DNA of 64,000 nucleotides from Streptomyces xiaopingdaonensis (GCF_000262345.1 NZ_AJTQ01000168.1:17286-81285), one strand, 5' to 3'. Shown: positions 1 to 9,613, numbered from the stretch's first letter. Notes: generated by a model from the sequence alone, not told the origin. Made by a program: numbers and translations.

Positions 1-497
1 GACTTGCCGCTCCGCTTCGCCGCGGCGTAGACGATCGGCGCGAGGACGAAGATGCCGACGTCGAAGAAGACGGGGATGCCGAAGATGAGGCCCGTCAGCC
101 CCATCGCGAGCGGCGCCCTGCGCTCCCCGAAGAGCCCGAGGAGCCGCGAGGAGAGCGCCTCCGCGCCGCCGCTCACCTCCAGGATGGCGCCGAGCATCGT
201 GCCGAGCCCGATGATGATGGCGACGTGGCCGAGGATGCCGCCCATCCCGTCCTCGATGAGCGAGGACACGTCGGACTGCTGGACGGTGCCGAAGAGTTCG
301 GTGACCGAGAGCCCGGCTGCGAGGCCGACGGCTATGGAGACGGCGAGCAGCGCGACGAACGGCTGCAACCGCACCTTGATGATGAGGACGAGGAGGAGGG
401 CGATACCGAGAGCCGCCACGGTGAGCAGCCCTGCGGTGCCGGGTATCAGTGCGAGCAGCCCGCCGGTGTGCGGCGGGGCCTTCTCTGCGAGCAGCAT
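1..497 (-). CDS. GntP-family gluconate/organic acid permease (5' part only; gene runs off the left edge)
   Basis: The N-terminal 165 or so residues of an integral membrane transporter of the GntP family, which imports gluconate or related sugar acids by proton symport. The visible part has four hydrophobic segments, including a start-proximal leucine/isoleucine-rich helix followed by VRLQPFVALL, then GHVAIIIGLGTMLGAILEVSGG and GIPVFFDVGIFVLAP, which are characteristic of the family. The ATG at 497 is the first start before the first membrane helix. It lies downstream of the RidA/IclR/kinase genes on the same strand, but a strong hairpin sits between it and RidA, so it may be only partly cotranscribed. 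The substrate cannot be read from the sequence; the sugar-kinase neighbour favours a sugar acid. Confidence 0.85.
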   Translation of the reverse strand, partial: MLLAEKAPPHTGGLLALIPGTAGLLTVAALGIALLLVLIIKVRLQPFVALLAVSIAVGLAAGLSVTELFGTVQQSDVSSLIEDGMGGILGHVAIIIGLGTMLGAILEVSGGAEALSSRLLGLFGERRAPLAMGLTGLIFGIPVFFDVGIFVLAPIVYAAAKRSGK

Positions 498-715
498 GCG
501 GTGACCTCGTGACTTGCGTGCAGCGCCGGGCGGTTGGAGAGCGGCGCGGGAGGAATGGGGGCAGCCAGGGGTGGTGCGGGGAGCGCGGGCGCGTCCGTCG
601 GCCGGGATGGCGGCGGGGTACGCGCGGCGCGTGCGGGGAGGTGCGCAGGGACGGCACTCGCGGAGGGTGTGCGCGCTCGGGGCGCCGTCCGCCCCGGGGA
701 TGCGGGGAGTCGGGA

Positions 716-748
716 GCCGCGCCGCCCCGCCGGTCGGGGCGGCGCGGC
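716..748. terminator. Hairpin downstream of the RidA gene
   Basis: A perfect 14-bp GC-only stem (716-729 with 735-748) and a 5-nt loop, just beyond the RidA stop codon. It probably terminates or attenuates transcription before the permease gene. There is no U tract, as is usual for high-GC actinomycetes. Confidence 0.6.
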
Positions 749-761
749 GCGACGGGCGTGG

Positions 762-1178
762 TCAGCCGAGGACGGCGAGGACGTCGACCTCGACGAGGAG
801 CCCTGCGGGCAGGCCGACGTACACGGTGGTGCGGGCCGCCGGGGCCTGCTCGAGGTCTGCGAAGTACTCGTTGTAGACCTCGTTGAGCTCGGGGAAGTGC
901 GCGGTGTCCGTGAGGTAGACGCGGATCATCACCGCGTCCTCCCAACTGGCGCCGCCCTCGCGGAGGATGGCCTCCGCGTTGGCGAACGCCTGGAGGGTCT
1001 GCTCGCGCAGCCCGGGCCCGACCGGCTCGGGCCCCTTCCCCTCGACGGCGGGGCCGAAGCCGACCTGCCCCGCGACCTGGAGGATGTTCCCCTTCTTCAC
1101 GCCGTGCGAGAACTTCGCGGGCGGCGTCGTGTGCGTCGGCGGGGTGAGCGCGGTCTTGGCGAGGTTGTTCTCAGTCAT
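762..1178 (-). CDS. RidA-family enamine/imine deaminase
   Basis: A 138-residue protein of the RidA/YjgF/UK114 family, which hydrolyses reactive enamine/imine intermediates released by PLP-dependent lyases. Family features visible are the late ARTTVYVGLPAGLLVEVDVLAVL stretch with the conserved arginine, and VAGQVGFGP near the middle of the chain. Its ATG lies 8 bases inside the end of the IclR gene, so the two are translationally coupled. The presence of a PLP-dependent lyase across the divergent promoter fits a detoxifying role in the same pathway: 2-aminoacrylate or a similar product would be its substrate. Confidence 0.88.
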   Translation of the reverse strand: MTENNLAKTALTPPTHTTPPAKFSHGVKKGNILQVAGQVGFGPAVEGKGPEPVGPGLREQTLQAFANAEAILREGGASWEDAVMIRVYLTDTAHFPELNEVYNEYFADLEQAPAARTTVYVGLPAGLLVEVDVLAVLG

Positions 1179-1962
1179 GGTGGGGCTCTCCTGAACGTCT
1201 CCGGGGCGGAGCGGTACGGGTCGGTCTCCCGGCGTACTCGGCGCTGATCGCCTCGGCGGTGCGCCGTACGCGCGGAAGGAGGGTGAGGAGTTCGTCGCCG
1301 GAGACGACGACGTTCGGTGCCGAGACCGACATCGCCGCGACGGTGCGTCCGTCGGCGCCGCGGATGGGTGCCGCGACGCAGTTGATCGACTCCTCGTGGC
1401 CGCCGAGGTCGGTGGCCCAGCCCTGTTCGCGGACGCGGTCGAGCTCCGCGAGGAACTCGGCGGCGCTCCGGATCGAACGGGCCGTGTAGCGGGGGTAGTC
1501 GAGCCGGTCGGCGAGGGCGCGCCGCTCCGGCTCCGGCAGGTCGGCGAGGCAGAGCTTGGCGACCGCCGCGACGGTGAGCGCGACGGGCTTGCCGATCCTG
1601 GAGTACATCCGGACCGGGTAGCGGCTCTCCACCTTGTCGATGTAGACCACCTCGTCCTCCTCCTGCACGGCGAGGTGGACGGTGTGCCCGCAGGCGGCGT
1701 TGAGCTCCGCGAGGTGCGGGTGCGCGATCTCGCGCACGTCGAGGTTCTCGACGGCCTGTTGGGCGAGGGAGAAGAGCCGGGCACCGAGGCGGTAGCGCTG
1801 GTCCCGCTGGCGGTAGACCATGCCGTGCTCGTCGAGGGTGCGCAGCAGCCGCAGCGCGGTGGACTTGTGCACGTCCAGCCGGGAGGCGACCTGCTCCAGG
1901 TTGGCAGGCCCCTCGGCGAGGAGCGGCAGGATGCGCAGCGCGCGGTCGACGGTCTGGCTCAC
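1171..1962 (-). CDS. IclR-family transcriptional regulator
   Basis: A 263-residue IclR regulator. The N-terminal winged helix-turn-helix spans about residues 1-70 (VDRALRILPLLAEGP, then VHKSTALRLLRTLDEHG as the recognition helix). The effector-binding domain follows (EVVYIDKVES, GKPVALTVAAVAKLCLAD, GWATDLGGHEESINCVAAPI). I chose the GTG at 1962 because the HTH starts immediately after it. It is 52 bases beyond the kinase stop and overlaps the RidA start. It probably controls the divergent promoters between 3190 and 3413, where IclR-like inverted repeats are visible. The inducer is unknown. Confidence 0.9.
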   Translation of the reverse strand: MSQTVDRALRILPLLAEGPANLEQVASRLDVHKSTALRLLRTLDEHGMVYRQRDQRYRLGARLFSLAQQAVENLDVREIAHPHLAELNAACGHTVHLAVQEEDEVVYIDKVESRYPVRMYSRIGKPVALTVAAVAKLCLADLPEPERRALADRLDYPRYTARSIRSAAEFLAELDRVREQGWATDLGGHEESINCVAAPIRGADGRTVAAMSVSAPNVVVSGDELLTLLPRVRRTAEAISAEYAGRPTRTAPPRRRSGEPHHD

Positions 1963-2014
1963 CGGGCACCGCCCGGTTCGGCCCCGCTCGGGCTGCGGGT
2001 CGCGGACGGCGGTG

Positions 2015-3190
2015 TCATACGGCGTGGTCCTCCGATGCGGGTGCGGCGGCCCCGAGTCGGCCGTTCTCGGTCCATCCGGGGGCGAGCCGCAGCCTGCCCC
2101 ACGCCTCCTCGTCGAGTGCCGCCAGCCGGTCGGCCGCGGCCGGCGCGGGCGGCTCCGCGAGGTCGCCCGGCGCCGTGAGCGCCGCGGCGGCGAGGAGGTG
2201 GCCGTGGCGCAGCCGCTGCGTGAGCGGCAGTCCGCGCAGGGTGCCCGAGAGGAAGCCGGCGGCGAAGGCGTCGCCCGCGCCGACGGGCGCGACGACATCG
2301 ACGTCGAGTCCCGGCGCGCGCACGCGCAGCCCGTCGCCGGTGAACGCCGTCGCCGAGCGGTCCCCGCTCTTGACGACGAGCAGCGACGGCTCCGGCAGTG
2401 CCGCGCGCACCGCCTCGGGACCTCCGGTGACGCCCCAGGCGGCGGCCGCCTCGTCCTCGCCGACGAGGACGAGGTCGCAGCCGCGGGCGAGGTCGAGCAG
2501 CAGCTCGGGGGTGCCGGGCGCCGAACGCCAGAGCGAGGCGCGGTAGTTGACGTCGAAGGAGACGAGCGGCCGGGTCCTGCGCGGCGCGGTGAGCGCACGG
2601 ACCAGCGCCAGGCAGTCGGCGGAGAGCGCCGGGGTGATGCCGGTGAGGTGGAGGACGCGTCCCGCGTCGGCGGCGGCGAGGTCGGTGGTCGCGGGGGACA
2701 TCGCGGAGGCCGCCGAGCCGGCGCGGTAGTACGCCACTTCGCCGTCGCCCGGCGCCTGTTCGGCTCCGGTCGCCCGCTCCCCGTCGGTGCGGAAGTAGAC
2801 GCCGGTGGGGCGCACGGGGTCGCGGCGGACGGCCGAGGTGTCGACGCCGTGCGAGGCGACGGTGCGCACCAGGTGGTCACCGAAGCCGTCGGCGCCGACG
2901 CGGCTGATCCACCGGGTGCTGTGTCCCGAACCGGCGAGCGCGCAGGCGACGTTGGACTCGGCGCCGCCTATCGCCCGCGTGAACGACGGCACGTCGGCGA
3001 GGGGGCCCGGGCGGGACGGCAGGAACGTCACCATCGACTCGCCGAGGCAGACGACGTCGCAGGCGACGTCCGGCAGCGCTTCGTCGGTGTGCGGGGGGCG
3101 GTTCGCGTCCGTCACTGCCTGCGGCTCCTCGGGTACGGCGTCGGGCGCGGAGGGCGGTCGCCTTCCGCTCGTACGGTCTGCGGTCTCCAT
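2015..3190 (-). CDS. PfkB-family sugar kinase (2-keto-3-deoxygluconate kinase-like)
   Basis: A 391-residue ribokinase/PfkB-type kinase. The chain opens with a roughly 60-residue low-complexity extension, then DVVCLGESMVTFLPSRPG and the sugar-binding IGGAESNVACALA. The C-terminal PfkB signature VVAPVGAGDAFAAGFLSG carries the catalytic aspartate in GAGDA. The E-S-M-V-T-F pattern is typical of 2-keto-3-deoxygluconate kinases, but the substrate is inferred. The ATG at 3190 is the first codon in the leader region; a shorter start near residue 60 is possible because the extension is not conserved-looking. It is first in the minus-strand operon kinase-IclR-RidA. Confidence 0.82.
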   Translation of the reverse strand: METADRTSGRRPPSAPDAVPEEPQAVTDANRPPHTDEALPDVACDVVCLGESMVTFLPSRPGPLADVPSFTRAIGGAESNVACALAGSGHSTRWISRVGADGFGDHLVRTVASHGVDTSAVRRDPVRPTGVYFRTDGERATGAEQAPGDGEVAYYRAGSAASAMSPATTDLAAADAGRVLHLTGITPALSADCLALVRALTAPRRTRPLVSFDVNYRASLWRSAPGTPELLLDLARGCDLVLVGEDEAAAAWGVTGGPEAVRAALPEPSLLVVKSGDRSATAFTGDGLRVRAPGLDVDVVAPVGAGDAFAAGFLSGTLRGLPLTQRLRHGHLLAAAALTAPGDLAEPPAPAAADRLAALDEEAWGRLRLAPGWTENGRLGAAAPASEDHAV

Positions 3191-3235
3191 TGACCTGCTG
3201 TTCGCCGGGATGCTAGACAGCAACAAGCGATATAC

Positions 3236-3261
3236 GCAATGCATGTTGCACACATCGCAAC
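3236..3261. promoter_or_regulatory. Putative IclR operator between the divergent kinase and lyase genes
   Basis: Two overlapping inverted repeats share one half-site. GCAA/TTGC lies at 3236-3249, and GTTGC-N7-GCAAC at 3245-3261, giving three regularly spaced half-sites. It is inside the 222-bp divergent region of the cluster, where an IclR-type regulator encoded in the same operon would be expected to bind. Assignment to the IclR protein is inference from position. Confidence 0.45.
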
Positions 3262-3412
3262 AGCGCCCTGGGGTGCTCGGCCGCCCGGCCACCGGCCCGC
3301 CGTCCGTCAACGCCCCGGCCGTCGGGCGCCGTTGCACACCGCGGTACGGCACCCGCCGCGTCGCCCGCACCGTCCGTCCGTGCCCCCAGGCACCACCGCC
3401 ACCGGAGTCCGC

Positions 3413-4729
3413 ATGGCCGCCGCCCCCGTCCCCGCCCAGACCCGCCTCGCCGAGGAGCGCGTCGACCACCGCTTCAAGGGGCTGCCACCGGACGCCGAGG
3501 GGCTCACCGTCGGCGAACTCACCGCGCAGCACCGCAACCTCTTCACCGGCGGCTTCACCACGCCCGTCCTCGCCCTCGACGAGGAGCGGCTCGACCACAA
3601 CCTCGCCCAGCTGGGGACGTACACGGCCCGCCACGGCCTCGCCTTCGCGCCGCACGGCAAGACGTCGATGGCGCCCGCGCTCTTCCGCCGCCAACTCGCC
3701 CTCGGCGCCTGGGGCATCACCCTCGCCGTGCCCCACCAGGTGCGCGTGGCCCGCGCGTTCGGCATGGAGCGGATCTTCCTCGCCAACGAGCTCGTCGACG
3801 CCGCCGCGCTCCGCGCCCTCTCCGCCGACCTCGACGCCGACCCGTCGTTCCGGTTCGTCTGCTACGTCGACTCCCCGGCAGGCGTCGCGCTCATGGACGA
3901 GGCGCTGCGGGAGGCGGAGGCTCGGCGTCCGCTCGACGTCGTCGTCGAACTCGCCGCGGGCGAAGGCGCGCGGACCGGCGCGCGGACCGAGGAGGAGTGC
4001 GCCCGGATCGCGGAAGCGGTCGCGCGCACCTCGACGCTACGGCTCGTCGGCGTCGCCGGATACGAGGGCGAGGTCCCGGGCGCCACCGCCGGCACCCCGG
4101 CCGAGGGCCACGAGAAGGTGACCGCGTGGCTGCGCCGACTCACCGCGCTCCTCGCCGAGTTCGACGCCTCCGGCCGGTTCGACGGGCTCGACTCCGGGAC
4201 CGAGGTGGTGCTCAGCGCGGGCGGCAGCGCCTGGTTCGACGCCGTCGCCGAGGTCTTCGAGGAGCTGCCCCCGCTGTCGCACCCCGTCCTCAAGCTCCTC
4301 CGCTCGGGCGCCTACGTCTCGCACGACGAGGGCCACTACCGCGAACTCACCCCGTTCAATCGCGTCCCCGACGAGGGCGCCCTCCGGCCCGCCCTGCGCC
4401 TGTGGGCCCAGGTCGTCTCCCGGCCCTCCCCCGACCAGGCGTTCCTCAACGCCGGCAAGCGCGACGCCGCCTACGACATCCACCTCCCCCAGCCCCGCGA
4501 GATCCGCCCGGCCGACGGCGGCCCCGTACGCGCCGCCACCGGGGTCTCCGTCACCGCACTCTCCGACCAGCACGCCTGGGTGCGCACCGAACCGGACGCC
4601 CCGCTCGCCGTCGGCGACTGGGTCGCGCTCGGCATGTCCCACCCCTGCACCATGTTCGACAAGTGGCAGCTCATCCCGATGACGGCACCCGACGGAACGG
4701 TCGTCGAGTACGTCCGCACCTTCTTCTGA
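3413..4729 (+). CDS. D-threonine aldolase / D-serine dehydratase-like PLP enzyme
   Basis: A 438-residue member of the alanine-racemase-fold (type III) PLP enzymes related to D-threonine aldolase and eukaryotic-type D-serine dehydratase. The PLP lysine is in LAFAPHGKTSMAP (about residue 83). The C-terminal metal site is visible as ALGMSHPCTMFDKW, with the histidine and cysteine that bind zinc in the D-serine dehydratase group. The start ATG at 3413 precedes an acidic N-terminal helix. The gene is 43 bases ahead of a D-aminoacylase, so D-amino acids released there would be cleaved or deaminated here. Whether it is an aldolase or a dehydratase cannot be decided by eye. Confidence 0.85.
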   Translation: MAAAPVPAQTRLAEERVDHRFKGLPPDAEGLTVGELTAQHRNLFTGGFTTPVLALDEERLDHNLAQLGTYTARHGLAFAPHGKTSMAPALFRRQLALGAWGITLAVPHQVRVARAFGMERIFLANELVDAAALRALSADLDADPSFRFVCYVDSPAGVALMDEALREAEARRPLDVVVELAAGEGARTGARTEEECARIAEAVARTSTLRLVGVAGYEGEVPGATAGTPAEGHEKVTAWLRRLTALLAEFDASGRFDGLDSGTEVVLSAGGSAWFDAVAEVFEELPPLSHPVLKLLRSGAYVSHDEGHYRELTPFNRVPDEGALRPALRLWAQVVSRPSPDQAFLNAGKRDAAYDIHLPQPREIRPADGGPVRAATGVSVTALSDQHAWVRTEPDAPLAVGDWVALGMSHPCTMFDKWQLIPMTAPDGTVVEYVRTFF

Positions 4730-4772
4730 CCGGCCCCCAGCAACCCCAGCCACCGTCACAGGAAGGCACCGC

Positions 4773-6377
4773 ATGGACCTGGTGATCACCGACGTCGACG
4801 TCGCCGACGGCAGCGGAGGCCCCGCCTACCGCGCCGACGTCGCGCTCCGCGACGGACGCATAGCCGAGATCGCCCGCGAGGGCGAACGCCGCCCCACCGC
4901 ACCGCAGTCGCTCGACGGCGCGGGCCTCACCCTCGCCCCCGGCTTCATCGACATGCACGCCCACTCCGACCTCGCCGTCCTCCGCGACCCCGACCACTCG
5001 GCGAAGGTCGCGCAGGGCGTCACCCTGGAGGTGCTCGGCCAGGACGGCCTCTCCTACGCGCCCTCCGACGACCGCACCCTCGCCGAGGTCCGCCGCGCCA
5101 TCGCCGGCTGGAACGGCAGCCCGCCCGGGGACGACTCCCTCGACTTCGACTGGCGCTCCGTCGGCGGCTACCTCGACCGCATCGACCGCCAGGGCGCCCC
5201 CGTCAACGCCGCGTACCTGGTGCCGCAGGGCACCGTCCGGATGCTCGCCGTCGGCTGGGAGGACAGGCCCGCGACCGACGCCGAGCTGGCCCGGATGCGC
5301 CGGCTCGTCGCGGAGGGGATGCGGGAGGGCGCCGTCGGCATGTCCTCGGGGCTCACCTACACGCCCGGCATGTACGCCTCCGGCTCCGAACTCGCCGAGC
5401 TGTGCGCCACGGTCGCCGAGCACGGCGGCTACTACTGCCCCCACCACCGCTCCTACGGCGCCGGCGCGCTGGAGGCGTACGCGGAGATGGTCGACGTCAG
5501 CCGCCGCTCCGGCTGCCCGCTCCACCTCGCGCACGCCACCATGAACTTCGGCGTCAACCGGGGCCGCGCGGGCGAGCTCCTCACGCTCCTCGACGAGGCG
5601 ATCGAGGCGGGCACCGACATCACCCTCGACACGTACCCGTACACCCCCGGCTGCACCACTCTCGTGGCGATGCTGCCGAGTTGGGCGCACGAGGGCGGCC
5701 CGGACGCCGTCCTCGCCCGCCTCGCCGATCCGGAGCAGCGTGCACGCATCCGGCAGGTCATGGAGGTCGAGGGGTCCGACGGCTGCCACGGCGTCCCCAT
5801 CGAGTGGGACGCGATCGAGATCTCGGGCACCTCGGAACCGGCGCTCTCGGCGTACGTCGGGAAGACGGTGGCGGCCTCCGCGGCCGAGCGCGGCGAGGAG
5901 CCCTTCACCACGGCCCAACGGCTGCTCGTCGAGGACGGGTTGGGGACGACGATCCTCCAGCACGTCGGCCACGAGGGGAACGTCCGCGCCATCATGCGCC
6001 ACCCGGTCCACACCGGCGGCAGCGACGGCATCCTCCAGGGCGCCAAGCCGCACCCGCGCGCCTACGGCACCTTCCCCCACTACCTCGGCCACTACGTGCG
6101 CGAGGAGGGCGTGCTGGGGTTGGAGGAGTGCGTGGCGCACCTGACGTCGCGCCCCGCCGCGCGCCTGCGCCTCCCCGACCGCGGCCTCGTCCGTGAGGGC
6201 TACCGCGCCGACCTCGTCCTCTTCGACGCCGCCACGGTCGCCGCCGGCTCCACCTTCGAGGAGCCGCGGGCACTGCCGAGCGGCCTGCCGCACGTCCTCG
6301 TCGACGGCCGCTTCACCGTCCGCGACGGTCGGCGCACCGACGCGCTGCCGGGCCGCTCGGTCCGCCGCGCCGCCTGA
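4773..6377 (+). CDS. D-aminoacylase (N-acyl-D-amino-acid deacylase)
   Basis: A 534-residue amidohydrolase-superfamily enzyme that hydrolyses N-acyl-D-amino acids. Family motifs include the metal-binding FIDMHAHSDLAV (about residues 61-72), an EGMREGAVGMSSGLTYTPGMY segment typical of D-aminoacylases, the YCPHHRSYG and LHLAHATMNFG histidines, and HTGGSDGILQGAKPHPRAYGTFP near the end. The small N- and C-terminal beta-sandwich portions characteristic of the family (VITDVDVADGSG; YRADLVLFDAATV) are both present, so the gene looks complete. It is second in the plus-strand operon after the PLP enzyme. Confidence 0.9.
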   Translation: MDLVITDVDVADGSGGPAYRADVALRDGRIAEIAREGERRPTAPQSLDGAGLTLAPGFIDMHAHSDLAVLRDPDHSAKVAQGVTLEVLGQDGLSYAPSDDRTLAEVRRAIAGWNGSPPGDDSLDFDWRSVGGYLDRIDRQGAPVNAAYLVPQGTVRMLAVGWEDRPATDAELARMRRLVAEGMREGAVGMSSGLTYTPGMYASGSELAELCATVAEHGGYYCPHHRSYGAGALEAYAEMVDVSRRSGCPLHLAHATMNFGVNRGRAGELLTLLDEAIEAGTDITLDTYPYTPGCTTLVAMLPSWAHEGGPDAVLARLADPEQRARIRQVMEVEGSDGCHGVPIEWDAIEISGTSEPALSAYVGKTVAASAAERGEEPFTTAQRLLVEDGLGTTILQHVGHEGNVRAIMRHPVHTGGSDGILQGAKPHPRAYGTFPHYLGHYVREEGVLGLEECVAHLTSRPAARLRLPDRGLVREGYRADLVLFDAATVAAGSTFEEPRALPSGLPHVLVDGRFTVRDGRRTDALPGRSVRRAA

Positions 6378-6390
6378 CGGCACCGCCCGA

Positions 6391-6431
6391 CGGGCAGGGG
6401 GCGTACGGGAGTTCCGTACGCCCCCTGCCCG
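6391..6431. terminator. Bidirectional terminator between converging genes
   Basis: A perfect 18-bp stem (6391-6408 with 6414-6431) and a 5-nt loop, placed between the D-aminoacylase stop and the converging TrhA-like gene. It can serve both strands. Confidence 0.85.
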
Positions 6432-6436
6432 CGTTG

Positions 6437-7228
6437 TCAGGTGTGCTGGTAGGCGACGAGCGAGATGCCCACGTAGTGCACGGCGAACGCGGCGAGCGTG
6501 AACGAGTGGAAGACCTCGTGGAACCCGAACCAACGGGGCGAGGGGTTCGGCCGCTTGATCCCGTAGACCACACCGCCCGCGCTGTAGAGCAGCCCGCCGA
6601 CGACGACGCAGACGAGCACCGCGATGCCGCCCGTCCGGAGGAAGTCGGGGAGGAAGAAGACGGCGGCCCACCCCATGGCGATGTAGCACGGCGTGTAGAG
6701 CCAGCGGGGCGCACCGACCCAGAGGACCCGGAAGGCGATGCCGACGGCCGCGGCCACCCAGATCCCCCACAGCAGCAGGTCGCGGCGGCCGTCGGGAAGG
6801 AGAAGTATCGTCAGCGGCGTGTAGGTGCCGGCGATGATGAGGAAGATGTTGGCGTGGTCCAACCGCCGTAGCACGCCGTCGACCCGGCGGGACCAGTTGC
6901 CGCGGTGGTAGAGCGCGCTGACACCGAAGAGCAGGCACGCGGTGAGCGTGTAGACCGCGCAGGCGACCCGTCCGCGCGTACTGCCGGCGAGCGCCGTGAG
7001 GAAGACGCCGGAGATGAGCACGGCGGGGAACATACCGGCGTGGAGCCAGCCGCGGAGCCGGGGCTTCAGCGCCTCGGCGGCCTGCCCGGCCGAGGCGCTC
7101 AGCCGCGCCGCCGGCTTGGCGAGCGAGACGCGCTGGGCGGGCGGGGCCGGTTCTGCGGGCGTGTCCTGTACGGGAGTTGAGGACGCAGACGTCTGCTCCG
7201 TACGCGGCGGGAGCGGGGCGGCAGTCAT
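6437..7228 (-). CDS. trhA: TrhA / hemolysin III-type membrane protein (PAQR superfamily)
   Basis: A 263-residue seven-helix membrane protein of the PAQR/hemolysin III family, implicated in membrane energy homeostasis. The helices start after a proline/alanine-rich cytoplasmic extension of about 65 residues. The diagnostic metal-site motifs are present: SALYHRGNW in the second or third helix, and GFHEVFHSFTLAAFAVHYVG with two histidines at the C-terminus. The ATG at 7228 gives the extension; the core family begins near residue 60. It is monocistronic, between a strong terminator and a 396-bp gene-free region. Confidence 0.85.
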   Translation of the reverse strand: MTAAPLPPRTEQTSASSTPVQDTPAEPAPPAQRVSLAKPAARLSASAGQAAEALKPRLRGWLHAGMFPAVLISGVFLTALAGSTRGRVACAVYTLTACLLFGVSALYHRGNWSRRVDGVLRRLDHANIFLIIAGTYTPLTILLLPDGRRDLLLWGIWVAAAVGIAFRVLWVGAPRWLYTPCYIAMGWAAVFFLPDFLRTGGIAVLVCVVVGGLLYSAGGVVYGIKRPNPSPRWFGFHEVFHSFTLAAFAVHYVGISLVAYQHT

Positions 7229-7624
7229 GGCGACATCGTAACTACGGAACCGTAGGTAACCCTCGCCGGACCGGTGTGAGCGCCATTGCACCGCACAGAG
7301 GGAACTCGTCGACCATGCCCGGGTAAAAGACACTGCACACATGAGCATGGATCTCATCAAGTGGCCTCGGACACATCCCCGCCGTCTGGACAGAACCCCC
7401 CTTCGCCTCGCATGATCAGATGAGCACAAGCGGCACCGGATGAGCATCGCCTGGTTCCGACGGTCGGGAGCAACGAACGACACCGGGACACAGGAGACGC
7501 CTGGGACGCCCAGAACACCGCAGCGTCCGGGTCGCGGCCCCCAAGGGGCGCGCTGAGAGTCGGACAACGAAACGCGGACGCGCCTGCCGGCGTCCGCGGA
7601 CACCCTCAAACGTCTGGAGCGATC
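7229..7624. other. Intergenic region between trhA and pckG
   Basis: No gene is supported in these 396 bases. It must hold the divergent promoters of trhA (minus) and pckG (plus). The DNA is slightly less GC-rich than its surroundings, as expected of a promoter region. I see no recognisable riboswitch or operator. Confidence 0.5.
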
Positions 7625-9478
7625 GTGGCGCGCAGTACTGCGGCTCCCAACACCATTCCGGCGACCCCTGCCACCCCGCCGACCGGCCACCGTGAACTCG
7701 TCGCGTGGGTCGAGGAGATCGCCTCACTCACCGAGCCCGAGCGGATCGTCTGGTGCGACGGCTCGGAGGCGGAGTACGACCGCCTCGCCGAGGAGCTCGT
7801 CGAAAAGGGAACGTTCAAGAAGCTCGATCCGATCAAGCGCCCCCACTCCTACTACGCCGCCTCCGACCCGAGCGACGTCGCCCGCGTCGAGGACCGCACC
7901 TTCATCTGCTCGGAGCGCGAGGAGGACGCGGGCCCCACCAACCACTGGAAGGCCCCCGCCGAGATGCGCGAGATCTTCTCGGGCGAGGGGGGCATCTTCC
8001 GGGGCTCCATGCGCGGCCGCACCATGTACGTGGTGCCCTTCTGCATGGGCCCGCTGGGCTCCCCGCTCTCGGCGCTCGGCGTCGAGATCACCGACTCCGC
8101 CTACGTCGCCGTCTCGATGCGCACGATGACGCGCATGGGACAGCCCGTCCTCGACGCGCTCGGCGACGACGGCTTCTTCGTCAAGGCCGTGCACACGGTC
8201 GGCGCCCCGCTCGCCGAGGACGAGCAGGACGTCCCCTGGCCCTGCAATCCGACCAAGTACATCTCGCACTTCCCCGAGTCCCGCGAGATCTGGTCGTACG
8301 GCTCGGGGTACGGCGGCAACGCGCTCCTCGGCAAGAAGTGCTACGCGCTGCGCATCGCCTCGGTGATGGCCCGCGACGAGGGCTGGCTCGCCGAGCACAT
8401 GCTCATCCTCAAGCTCACCCCGCCCCGCGGCGGCACCGAGGCCGTGAAGTACGTGGCGGCGGCCTTCCCCTCCGCGTGCGGCAAGACCAACCTCGCCATG
8501 CTCCAGCCGACGATCCCCGGCTGGACCGTCGAGACGATCGGCGACGACATCGCATGGATGCGGTTCGGCGAGGACGGCCGCCTCTACGCGATCAACCCCG
8601 AGGCCGGCTTCTTCGGCGTCGCACCCGGCACGGGCGAGGACACCAACGCCAACGCGATGAAGACCCTTTGGGGCAACTCGGTCTTCACCAACGTCGCGCT
8701 CACCGAGGACGACGACGTCTGGTGGGAGGGCATGACGGAGGAACCGCCGGAGCGCCTCACCGACTGGAAGGGCAACGCCTGGACGCCGGAGAGCGGCACC
8801 CCCGCCGCCCACCCCAACGCCCGCTTCACCGTGCCCGCCGGCCAGTGCCCGATCATCGCGCCCGAGTGGGAGGACCCGCGCGGCGTGCCGATCTCCGCGA
8901 TCCTCTTCGGCGGGCGCAGGGCCACCGCCGTCCCGCTGGTGACCGAGTCCTTCGACTGGCAGCACGGCGTCTACCTCGGTGCCAACGTCGCCTCGGAGAA
9001 GACGGCGGCGGCCGAGGGCAAGGTCGGCGAACTCCGCAGGGACCCCTTCGCGATGCTCCCGTTCTGCGGCTACAACATGGGCGACTACTTCGGCCACTGG
9101 GTCGAGGTCGGCCGGCAGGCGGACCCGGAGAAGCTCCCGCGGATCTACTACGTCAACTGGTTCAAGAAGAACGACGAGGGCAAGATCGTCTGGCCCGGCT
9201 TCGGTGAGAACTCGCGGGTCCTGAAGTGGATCGTCGAGCGTCTCGACGGCGAGGCGGAGGCCGTCGAGACGCCGATCGGCAGGGTGCCGACCAAGGACGC
9301 GCTCGGCACCGAAGGGCTCGGCCTCTCCGACGCCGACCTCGACTTCCTCCTCGACGTCGACAAGGACGTCTGGCGCAGCGAGGCAGCCCTCGTCCCCGAG
9401 CACTTCAACACCTTCGGCGACCACACGCCCAAGGAGCTGTGGGACGAGTACCGGGCGCTGGTGCAACGCCTGGGCTGA
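7625..9478 (+). CDS. pckG: Phosphoenolpyruvate carboxykinase (GTP)
   Basis: A 617-residue GTP-dependent PEP carboxykinase, which converts oxaloacetate to PEP at the start of gluconeogenesis. Visible signatures are the substrate-binding [17 protein letters not shown], the P-loop [15 protein letters not shown] (kinase-1a), IGDDIAWM (kinase-2) and [18 protein letters not shown]. Length and motifs match the GTP family rather than the ATP family. It starts with GTG at 7625, the only start in frame before MARSTAAP. It is followed by a two-hairpin terminator, so it is probably monocistronic. Confidence 0.97.
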   Translation: MARSTAAPNTIPATPATPPTGHRELVAWVEEIASLTEPERIVWCDGSEAEYDRLAEELVEKGTFKKLDPIKRPHSYYAASDPSDVARVEDRTFICSEREEDAGPTNHWKAPAEMREIFSGEGGIFRGSMRGRTMYVVPFCMGPLGSPLSALGVEITDSAYVAVSMRTMTRMGQPVLDALGDDGFFVKAVHTVGAPLAEDEQDVPWPCNPTKYISHFPESREIWSYGSGYGGNALLGKKCYALRIASVMARDEGWLAEHMLILKLTPPRGGTEAVKYVAAAFPSACGKTNLAMLQPTIPGWTVETIGDDIAWMRFGEDGRLYAINPEAGFFGVAPGTGEDTNANAMKTLWGNSVFTNVALTEDDDVWWEGMTEEPPERLTDWKGNAWTPESGTPAAHPNARFTVPAGQCPIIAPEWEDPRGVPISAILFGGRRATAVPLVTESFDWQHGVYLGANVASEKTAAAEGKVGELRRDPFAMLPFCGYNMGDYFGHWVEVGRQADPEKLPRIYYVNWFKKNDEGKIVWPGFGENSRVLKWIVERLDGEAEAVETPIGRVPTKDALGTEGLGLSDADLDFLLDVDKDVWRSEAALVPEHFNTFGDHTPKELWDEYRALVQRLG

Positions 9479-9510
9479 CAGACCCGCCGGGGCACGCCCC
9501 GGCGCACGGC

Positions 9511-9613
9511 CGATCGGGGCGGCTCCGTCGCACCACCGCAGGGGTGGGACGGAGCCGTCGGTCAGGCCCGATCGAAGAGGGCCGCCTCCCACCAGTGCGG
9601 GAGGCGGCCCTCT
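9511..9613. terminator. Double-hairpin terminator after pckG
   Basis: Two adjacent structures lie here. One is a long nested hairpin (9511-9518 with 9567-9574, containing 9520-9529 with 9549-9558). The other is a perfect 15-bp stem at 9576-9590 with 9599-9613 and an 8-nt loop. They separate pckG from the converging small gene. Confidence 0.8.
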
